DNA from: Trichocoleus sp. FACHB-40
Lineage (GTDB): Bacteria; Cyanobacteriota; Cyanobacteriia; Cyanobacteriales; FACHB-T130
Direction: 5' to 3'
DNA: 64,000 nucleotides
Assembly (NCBI RefSeq): GCF_014695915.1
Contig: NZ_JACJPF010000041.1
Location: forward strand, 62,001-126,000
Position numbers and translations under genes: made by a program. This document shows, piece after piece, positions 26,193 through 34,800 of this stretch. The notes below the pieces were generated by a model. The model ran no database searches, was not told the DNA's origin, and saw only the letters and a program-made list of their open reading frames with translations. Within the stretch, counting starts at the first letter, position 1, and each line of letters starts with the position of its first letter.

Positions 26193-29100
26193 TTGGCTTT
26201 CTTCTCACTGGTGCGGTTGATTTTGGCAAGCAACTTGTCCAGGTCTTTTTGATTCAGTTGGGCTTTTGGGAAGTCAGTTGGGGTGTAGCCTCCCGCTTCC
26301 GCAGATTGGCAGTGAGCAATGAGCGACGCGCAAGCTGTGAGAAATTTTTGCGCTAGGCTTGACACAGTTGAATCTTTATGTATTGCGGCACTGTATGTCC
26401 AATCTAGTTGCAGCTTTCCGTTGACAACAAAGCCAGTGACATCCAGCAGGTGAGGGCGATTTCCTTGGGGACTCCGCGCCGCGCCGGTCGATTCCGGGGC
26501 TAAGGTAAACAAAGAGGACTGTTGTAAAGCTGGGTCAAACTGGCCCAGGTAGTTGAAACAAACTTCGGGTTGAGGAAGCTGGCGCGATCGCTCTTTTACT
26601 GACGTGTCTGGCTGGAGATATCGCAGCACACCGTAGCCAATTCCTCGATTTGGAATCTGGCGCAATTGCTCTTTGATAGCTTTCAACGCCTCTCCCGGTT
26701 CAGACGCTGCTTCTAACTCCAATAGCACCGGGAATAAAGTCGTGAACCAGCCGACTGTGCGCGACAAGTCCACATCCTTGATAATTTCCTCTCGTCCGTG
26801 ACCTTCAAGATTAACTAAAAGCGATCGCTGTTGAGTCCAATCGGCAAAAGTCTGCACCAGTGCTGTCAGCAACACATCATTCACCTGCGTTTGATACGCC
26901 GATGGCACCTTTTTTAACAGTGCTTGCGTCTGGGACTCACTCAACGATACGGAAACTGTGCGAGCTAACTCCACCGTATTCGCGCGGTTTGGAAAGTCCA
27001 CAGGCAAATGCGATCGCTGACGGGGAGCTAACCAATAATCTTCCTCTTTTCGTAGAGTCGTTGATTGTGCATACTCCTGCAAGCATTCAGCCCACTGCTT
27101 GAACGAGGTTGTTTTCGCTGGCAGCTGTATCGTTTCATTCCGGCTTACCTGTTCATAAGCCGTTTGCAAGTCTTCCAGCAAAATCCGCCAGGAGACGCTA
27201 TCAACAGCTAAGTGGTGGATAATCAGTAACAAGCGGCTCGGTTTAGAAGGCCCCAAGTTAAAGAGCGTTACGGCCATCAACGATCCTGCTGACAGATTCA
27301 GACTAGCTTGCTGTTCCCCAGCAGCAGCTTCAATAGCTGCGGTTTGTTCGCTGGGTGAGAGTGTCGATAAATCCAGCACAGTTACTGGCACTACTCGCTG
27401 ATAATCAGTATTAACAGCTTGCCAACCCGATGCTTCTGGAATAAACCGCAGACGCAGAGCATCGTGATGTTTCAGCAAATGCTGCACCACTTGCTCTAAT
27501 AGCTTGGGATCTAAATGCTGTACTTGCAGGAGAACAGCTTGATTCCAGTGATGGGAATCGGGTAAATTTTGCTCAAAAAACCAGTGTTGAATCGGGGTAA
27601 GAGGAACAAACCCCGTTACCAGACCTTGTTCAATTTCGATGGTTTGGGTGATATCCGCCACTGCTGCTAATTGGGCAATCGTCGGATGTTCAAATATTTG
27701 CTTGGGGGTCAGCCGCAAGTTTGCTTTATTGGCTCTAGCAATTACCTGAATACTGAGAATGGAATCTCCGCCTAACTCAAAGAAGTTGTCATAGATACCA
27801 ACTTGCTCTAAACCCAAGATTTGCGCCCAAATTTCCGCCAACACCTTTTCCTGGGGATTGCGAGGTGCGGAAAAACCTGGATTAAATTCTGGCTTAGTCG
27901 CGTCCGGCGCTGGCAGGTTGTGGCGGTCTATTTTGCCATTGGGTGTTAGGGGCAAGGCTTTGAGCAGTACGAAGGCAGAAGGCACCATATACTCAGGTAA
28001 TTTCTGCTTCAGAAAGCTACTTAGGTCGCTGATGGTAGCGGTATGGGAATCCGGAACAACATAAGCGACAAGACGCTTGTGATCAGGCTCATCCTCTCGC
28101 GCCAGTACGACAACTTCGCGCACTTTTGGATGTTGACTCAGTACGGCTTCAATTTCCTCTAATTCGATGCGGAAGCCATGCAATTTGACTTGACGGTCTA
28201 GGCGACCCAAAAATTCTAGGGTGCCATCTGGTCGGTATCTTGCTAAGTCACCAGTTTTGTATAGTCGTTCTTGAGTTTCCTGATTAAAGGGGTTGGGTAT
28301 AAATCTCTGGGCAGTCAGTTCAGGTTGATTCAGGTAGCCTCTGGCTACGCTATCACCGCCGATGTAGAGTTCGCCCGGTACGCCAATCGGCACGGGTTGC
28401 TGATGGGTGTCTAATAAATAAATCTGGGTGTTGGCTAGGGGACGGCCTAAAGGAACGGTTGCTCTATTCGCCTCGGTTGGCAAGCTTTTTACTGAATAGG
28501 TAAGTACGCCAACGGTGGTTTCCGTCGGGCCGTAGTGGTTGAGAATCTGACATGGGGAGTGTTGTCGCACCTGTGAGATCAAATTCCAGCTGACGGCTTC
28601 ACCGCCCAAGATTAGACACTGACGGGGCAGAATTTGCTCTGGATGGGCGGTCGTTAGCAGGGCTGCTAGGTGGGTTGGGACTATCTTGAGACAGTCAATA
28701 GGATGGCGGCGGCAGTATTGGGCTAGTGCTACTGGGTCGGTAGCTCTTTCCTGAGAGATGATATGCAGACATCCCCCCGTACACAGGGCTGGGAAGATGG
28801 CTGTGTTGCCGAGGTCGGCGGCGATGGTGGAGACGGTGGCGAAGCTGGCACCACTTGGCAGTACCAATTTTTCTAGGATGGCGTTGAGATAATTGAGGAG
28901 TTGCCGATGCTCAATAGCAACTCCTTTGGGCTTGCCAGTGGAGCCGGAGGTGTATATGACGTAGGCTAAGTTTTGGGCGGTGGTATGGCTGATGGGATTG
29001 GAGTGGTCTTCTTTAGCGATCGCATCCCAATTATCCAGACACACTACTTGCGCTTGCGGTTGAAGTTCAATAAGGTGCTGTTGTGTTAACAGGATGGTTG

Positions 29101-30763
29101 CCTGTGCTTCTTGCATTCGCAAGGCTAAGGCTTCTTTGGGTAATGCCGGATCTAAAGGTAAATATGCTCCGCCTGCTTTGAGAATTCCCAGCAAACCGAT
29201 GATCAGTTCTGGGGATCTTTCCAGGTGCAGGGCGACGATGATTTCGGGTTTAACTCCGAGTCGCTGTAGGTAATGAGCAAGTTGATTGGCTTTAATGTTG
29301 AGTTCGGCATAGGTGAGTTGCCGATCTTCAAACACAAGGGCAATGTTGTTGGGTGTAAGCTGTGCTTGTGCTTCAAACCAGTGGTGAAGACAGGAATAGG
29401 GGGGAGGAGCGGTTTTGTTATTGTTGAATTCGACTAATAGTTGCTGTCGTTGGCTGCTGTTGAGGATTTCTAATTGCGCGATCGCTACTTCTGGATTCTC
29501 AATGGCATGGGTTAGCAAGGTTTCAAATTGTGCCGCTAACCGCTCGATTTCTTCTGTCTCGAATAAGTTAGCGTCATAGTGCAATTCTGCTGTCAGAGAA
29601 TCATTCTGCTCTTTTACAGAAAGTTTTACTTTGAATCGGTCGATGCAGGTGTAAGACTTGTAAATGGAAAATAATAGGTCTGCCGCAGAATATTGAGGGG
29701 GCTGGGATTCAAATTCAAAGCAAAAGGGGAAAAACGGTGTTTCTTTATTTTGGATGTTACTTTTAACAAGATATTCCCAATTAAAGGATTCTTGCCATTT
29801 CAAAGCATCGCTGGTTATCTTGTTAAGCTGCTGCCACACTTCATAAAATTTAAGTTCTCCCTGCAAACAGCCCTGGATTGGTAAATATTTTGCCAGCAAA
29901 CCTATTGCAGGTTCTAACTCTTCATGGTTTCTGCCAGCACAAGCAATTCCTATCTCAGATTTACCCGTAATACGCCACAGTAATATCTGCCAGCAAGCCT
30001 GTAAAAAGCTGGAAACAGTATATGTCTCTTTATTCGCTAAAGCTGCAATTTTTGTCTTTATGTCAGTATTTAATTTTAAGGAAATAGACTCTGGTTTAAA
30101 TACTGATATCAACGGCTTTTCATTAGGAAGCGTATTTTGGATAAAGTTTAAATCCAAATTGCGCCAATACTCTTTTCCCGTTTCTGCCTCTTCAGCTTCA
30201 AACAGCTCATTTTGCCATGCCGCAATATCTGCATATTGCAAAGGTTCGTCACCCAGAGGACTATTCTGGATACAAGCTGCGTAAGATTGGCTAATTTCAC
30301 CTACTAAATTATTAATTGCTATCCTATCTGCACAAAGAGCTGGTAAGCCAAGTAATAAGATATGCTTTTCCGGGGAAATAATTGCTAAAGATACTTGTAA
30401 GTTTGAGCCATGAGATAAATCGAAAGGATGCTTTTTTGCTTCTTGAAAAAGTACCTCTAGTTTTGCTTCTTGTTCCTCAAATTCTAAGTGCTTTAAATCA
30501 CACTTGTTAACTTCAGGTAGATTGCGATCGCTTATTACTTGTAAAGCAATTGACATCCCGCTTAGGCAGCAAAAACTTGTCCGGAGTATCTCATGTCTTT
30601 CTACAACCTTTTGTAAAGCTGCCTCTAGAACGTTTATCTTAAGATTTCCTTCTATTAAAACAGCACAATGAACCCGATAAGGCTGACTCTGGTTTTGCTG
30701 TAACAACCACAAATTTTTTTGCTGTGGGGAAAGCTCAAACCCCTCTATAGATAATTCTTGCAT
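26189..30763 (-). CDS. NRPS: interface(degenerate C)-A(Asp)-PCP-E
   Basis: This protein has 1524 residues. Residues 1-430 are a condensation-like domain with HHxxxDG replaced by LPALCAD (about 144), so it is non-catalytic and is likely the hydroxylase-recruiting interface. The A domain (about 455-945) reads D-L-T-K-I-G-H-V-G-K, essentially the Asp code DLTKVGHIGK. PCP has GGDSILS (about 998). The E domain (1058-1500) should invert the residue but has HHLAVDS, Ser for Gly, in its active-site motif. The gene follows the standalone TauD gene by four bases and overlaps the next NRPS gene by four. The predicted unit is D-beta-hydroxyaspartate, provided the hydroxylase acts on this PCP. Confidence 0.95.
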   Translation of the reverse strand: MQELSIEGFELSPQQKNLWLLQQNQSQPYRVHCAVLIEGNLKINVLEAALQKVVERHEILRTSFCCLSGMSIALQVISDRNLPEVNKCDLKHLEFEEQEAKLEVLFQEAKKHPFDLSHGSNLQVSLAIISPEKHILLLGLPALCADRIAINNLVGEISQSYAACIQNSPLGDEPLQYADIAAWQNELFEAEEAETGKEYWRNLDLNFIQNTLPNEKPLISVFKPESISLKLNTDIKTKIAALANKETYTVSSFLQACWQILLWRITGKSEIGIACAGRNHEELEPAIGLLAKYLPIQGCLQGELKFYEVWQQLNKITSDALKWQESFNWEYLVKSNIQNKETPFFPFCFEFESQPPQYSAADLLFSIYKSYTCIDRFKVKLSVKEQNDSLTAELHYDANLFETEEIERLAAQFETLLTHAIENPEVAIAQLEILNSSQRQQLLVEFNNNKTAPPPYSCLHHWFEAQAQLTPNNIALVFEDRQLTYAELNIKANQLAHYLQRLGVKPEIIVALHLERSPELIIGLLGILKAGGAYLPLDPALPKEALALRMQEAQATILLTQQHLIELQPQAQVVCLDNWDAIAKEDHSNPISHTTAQNLAYVIYTSGSTGKPKGVAIEHRQLLNYLNAILEKLVLPSGASFATVSTIAADLGNTAIFPALCTGGCLHIISQERATDPVALAQYCRRHPIDCLKIVPTHLAALLTTAHPEQILPRQCLILGGEAVSWNLISQVRQHSPCQILNHYGPTETTVGVLTYSVKSLPTEANRATVPLGRPLANTQIYLLDTHQQPVPIGVPGELYIGGDSVARGYLNQPELTAQRFIPNPFNQETQERLYKTGDLARYRPDGTLEFLGRLDRQVKLHGFRIELEEIEAVLSQHPKVREVVVLAREDEPDHKRLVAYVVPDSHTATISDLSSFLKQKLPEYMVPSAFVLLKALPLTPNGKIDRHNLPAPDATKPEFNPGFSAPRNPQEKVLAEIWAQILGLEQVGIYDNFFELGGDSILSIQVIARANKANLRLTPKQIFEHPTIAQLAAVADITQTIEIEQGLVTGFVPLTPIQHWFFEQNLPDSHHWNQAVLLQVQHLDPKLLEQVVQHLLKHHDALRLRFIPEASGWQAVNTDYQRVVPVTVLDLSTLSPSEQTAAIEAAAGEQQASLNLSAGSLMAVTLFNLGPSKPSRLLLIIHHLAVDSVSWRILLEDLQTAYEQVSRNETIQLPAKTTSFKQWAECLQEYAQSTTLRKEEDYWLAPRQRSHLPVDFPNRANTVELARTVSVSLSESQTQALLKKVPSAYQTQVNDVLLTALVQTFADWTQQRSLLVNLEGHGREEIIKDVDLSRTVGWFTTLFPVLLELEAASEPGEALKAIKEQLRQIPNRGIGYGVLRYLQPDTSVKERSRQLPQPEVCFNYLGQFDPALQQSSLFTLAPESTGAARSPQGNRPHLLDVTGFVVNGKLQLDWTYSAAIHKDSTVSSLAQKFLTACASLIAHCQSAEAGGYTPTDFPKAQLNQKDLDKLLAKINRTSEKKAK

Positions 30764-30767
30764 ATCC

Positions 30768-31814
30768 TTAAGCTCCGCTGTTTTGATTAGTAAAAGGTTC
30801 TGCCATCCCTACTACTACTTTTCGGGAGCCAACAAACGGCATACGTCCATGAGCCGTTAGCATATTGTCCAGCATCAATATATCTCCTTCTTGCCAAGGA
30901 AATATAACTGTTTCCTGCTGATAAATTTCCCGAATTTCATCTAAAACAGAAGTTTCAATCGGAGAGCCATCACCGTAATAAGCATTACGAGGTAAATCTT
31001 CCTCTTTAAAGGTTGCCAGCAGGGATTGATAAACTTCTGGATTTAGGCTTGAGACGTGAAACAAATGAGCTTGATTAAACCACACCAGTTCGCCAGTTTT
31101 GGGATGGGTGGCGACAGCTTGGCAAACCTGACGAGTTCTTAGCTGATTTCCCTTCCAATCAAACTCAATTCCCTTACTCCGGCAATAATTTTCAACTTCA
31201 GTTTTATTTGTTGTTTGAAAAACATTTTGCCAGTCAAGGTCTAGTTTATCACCATAATTGCGGACATACATCACTTTTCTCTGAATAAATTTATTTTTAA
31301 TTTTATTATCAATGCGTTCAAAAACCTTACGACTATCGGCAATCGGTGTCTCTCCTTTCTGTTCGGCACATTTGACGCAAAAGAACCAAATTTTCAAAGG
31401 CCATTCTAAGGAATAAGCCATCTCATTATGTAAAGGAATAACTTGGGTGGCAGGATATTCAGTTGACGTATATATGTTGCCACTTACTTGAGTTCGGGGT
31501 GTTGACCGATAGTAGTATTCGAGTAATTCTCCGGAAATTGCTTGGATAAATTGCTCAAATTCGGGTAATTCTTTAAGATCAAACTTCCGAAACAATAAGC
31601 CACCATGTTTTAATAACTGTGTCTCGATCCATGAGCGATTATTTGTTGCCCAAGTAATCAAATTCAACCCATCTACCGCTGGCTTAATTACCAAGGGTAG
31701 AGGATTTTCAGGCTGAAGGCACTCTATCTGAATTAATTTCTCTGGGGAGATGCTGACGGTTTTTCGCCTGACATTGCTTGGCTTCATCGTGTTGAGGTTT
31801 GTAGATTCTTTCAT
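30768..31814 (-). CDS. TauD/SyrP-like Fe(II)/2-oxoglutarate aspartate beta-hydroxylase (second copy)
   Basis: This 348-residue dioxygenase has the triad HNE (about 129, in PLHNEMAY) and the distal His in TAHGR (about 321), then GSRKVVVGM with the 2-oxoglutarate Arg. It belongs to the SyrP-like hydroxylases that modify carrier-bound amino acids. Its ATG overlaps the stop of the upstream NRPS gene by one base (TGATG), and the Asp-specific NRPS gene starts four bases after its stop. The likely substrate is aspartyl-PCP of that NRPS, giving beta-hydroxyaspartate, a bidentate Fe(III) ligand. Its N-terminus contains NVRRKTVSISPEKLIQ, which is echoed at the very end of the upstream NRPS protein (see findings). 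A free taurine dioxygenase role is unlikely given the HxE motif and context. Confidence 0.93.
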   Translation of the reverse strand: MKESTNLNTMKPSNVRRKTVSISPEKLIQIECLQPENPLPLVIKPAVDGLNLITWATNNRSWIETQLLKHGGLLFRKFDLKELPEFEQFIQAISGELLEYYYRSTPRTQVSGNIYTSTEYPATQVIPLHNEMAYSLEWPLKIWFFCVKCAEQKGETPIADSRKVFERIDNKIKNKFIQRKVMYVRNYGDKLDLDWQNVFQTTNKTEVENYCRSKGIEFDWKGNQLRTRQVCQAVATHPKTGELVWFNQAHLFHVSSLNPEVYQSLLATFKEEDLPRNAYYGDGSPIETSVLDEIREIYQQETVIFPWQEGDILMLDNMLTAHGRMPFVGSRKVVVGMAEPFTNQNSGA

Positions 31815-34800
31815 CAGTGGTTATCCCGTTCTAATTGTTCAGTTGCAACGCTGATCGTCTTGCGCCTGACATTTCCTATTTTTTGACGACGAACCGCTTG
31901 GAAATCTTTCTGTTTCAGAATTTGTTGTTGTTTGTCGCCTTCTATCAGTGCTTCTTTAAGGGCGCGAATATTAGCATCAGGTTGTTCCGAAACCCGGTGT
32001 AGCATAAATTGGAAATGTTCTAAAATTTGAGCGATCGCGTCCGGCTGAAAGCGGCAAGAATCGTATAAAATTTGCAGCGACAAGTCCGGTAACAGAACTC
32101 TGACAGTCAGAGGATAATTATTTTTTGAGGAAGAGCGAATATTGCCAAATTCAAATTCTCGGAAGCCTTGACGTAAGGATGGATCTACTGGATAGTTTTG
32201 GAAGACAACAATACTTTCAAATAGAGGCAAGTCCCTTGGCATATCGCTCCATTTGTGCAACTGCACTAAAGGAGTGTGTTCGTACTGACGGGCTTCAACT
32301 TGCTGGGACTGAATTTTCTTGAGCAAAGAGACAAAAAAATCTTCAGGAATCAGTTGTACTCGCACTGGCAAAGTATTAATAAAAACCCCGACAATTGATT
32401 CCGAACCAGCGAGGTTGGGCGGACGGCCGGAAACGGTGCTACCAAAAACTACATCTTCGGCACCGCTATAGTGGTTCAGCAGCAAAGCCCAAGTTCCTTG
32501 AATTAAGGTATTTAGAGTTAATTGATGCTGTTTGGTAAACAGTAGTAAGGCGGCGGCGGTGGCTTCTGAAAGCTGGATTTGCTGTTTATTTTCGCTTTCT
32601 TTTAAGCTGGGCAATTTTTGGGAAACTGGATTGATTTCTAGGGGGGTTGGTGTTGTGAAACCTTTGAGCATTTGCTGCCAAAATACCTCAGCTTTGGATA
32701 GATCCTGCTGCTGTAACCATGCAATGTAGTCCCGGTAAGGACGGGGGCGTTTGGGATTTAAGTCTTGTCCCTGAGAGAATGCTTGGTAAAATGCGATCGC
32801 GTCTTTGAAAACGATGGGCATAGACCACCCATCTAGCAATAGGTGATGATGGCTCCAGATGAATAGGCTGGTGTTGTCGGTCAGCTGGATTAAAATTAGG
32901 CGCATTAGCGGTGCTTGCGACAAATCGAAGCCTTGACGATCGCGCTTTAGAACAGCTTCCAGACGTTCCTGGTTGGTTAGAGATCCCCGCCAATCTTGCT
33001 GTTCCCAAGGTAATTCCACTTGTCGATGGACGACTTGAAGCGGTGTATCAATTTCTCCGTAAAAAGAGGTTCGCAGAACTGGGTATAAGTCTACAACTCT
33101 CTCCCAGGCTTGCTTGAAGGCTGAGATATTTAAGTTTCCCTTGAGGGTGCAGCTAAACTGTTCGCAATAAATTCCGGAGTCGGGATCGTAAAGGGTATGA
33201 AAAAGCATCCCCTGTTGTATAGGCGAAAGCGGGTAAATATCCTCTATCTGCGATTGGACAAACAACTCATTAAGTGTTTGCTGATCCAGTTTTGCTAATG
33301 GGAAGTCAGAAGGAGTATAGCCTCCAGCTTCCGGAGATTGGCAATGGGCGATAAGCGATCGCAACGCCTCGATAAACCCTTGCGCCAAAGCCTCAATTGT
33401 GGATTGGTGATGAACACTCTGGCTGTAAGTCCAATCTAGTTGCAACTGACCGCCAACTACAAAACCATTGATTTCTAAGAGTTCGCTGCGATTGTCTCGC
33501 AAGCTGCGTTCTATCCCGCGAGGTTCTGAAGACCACTTAAATAGAGGTGATGAAAGCGTCTGGTCAAACTGACCCAAGTAATTGAAACACACCTCAGCTT
33601 GAGGAAGCGATCGCAGCGATTCGACTATAAAAGGATCATTACTCAGATAGCGCAGAATACCATAATCTATCCCTCGATTGGGAATACTCCGCAACTGCTC
33701 TTTGATAGCTTTCAACGCTTCCCCAGGATCAGCATCTCCCAACAGCAACACTGGAAAAACTGATGTAAACCAGCCCACAGTACGGGACAAGTCCACATTG
33801 TCAAAAATTTCCTCCCGTCCATGACCTTCTAAGTTAACAAGTAGCGATTGTTCTCCCTTCCACTGTGCAAATGCTTGCACCAACGCCGTTAACAACACAT
33901 CATTAATCTGGGTGTGATAGGCAGCAGGCACCTTTTGCAACAAAGCTTTGGTTTCTGCAACACTCAGGGAAACTGATAAAATCCGGGCGGAACCTACTGT
34001 ATTAGACCCCCCAGGAAAGTCCACTGGTAGACGTGAAACCGATTTGCTCTTTTTCGCTAACCAATAATCCAGTTCCAGCAAAGCCTTACTGCGAGCATAC
34101 TCAAGCAACTGTTGCGACCATTGCTTGAAGGAGGTTGTTTTCAATGGTAAGGCAAGCGCTGCTGTGTCGTTGGCACTCGCTTTTGTGTTGTGCTGATAGA
34201 TTGTCTGCAAATCCTCAACTAAAATTCGCCAAGAAACACCATCTATCGCCAGGTGGTGAATTATTAACAGCAGGCGACTTTCTCCACTCAGTTTAAAGAA
34301 AGCCGCTTGTACCAGAGGCCCTTGCGATAGGTTTAAGCTGCTCTGTAGTTCAGTGGCGGCTGTCTCCAGAGCGAATTTTTGCTTTTCTGGTGGCAAGTCT
34401 GACAAATCCACGTAGGAGAAAGGCACCAAATCATCAGAATTAGCATTAATTTGTTGCCAACCAGACTCAGTTTGTATAAACCGCAGGCGGAGAGCATCGT
34501 GATGGATTGACAACTGCTGCACAGCCCGTTCTAACAGTTTCGGGTCAACATCTGGCTGCACTTCTAGCAACAGAGATTGATTCCAGTGGTGCGGGTCAAG
34601 TAAATTTTGCTCAAAGAAGCTGTGTTGAATCGGTGTAAGTGGTAGGGAACCCACAACTAAACCTTGTTCTGCCTGAATTGCGCCAGTTGTGTCAGCGACC
34701 GTTGCTAAGTCTGCAATTGTCTGGTGCTGAAACATTTGCTTCGGGGTCAGCTGAACTCCTGCTTGATGAGCTTTGGCAATCACCTGAATGCTGAGAAGAG

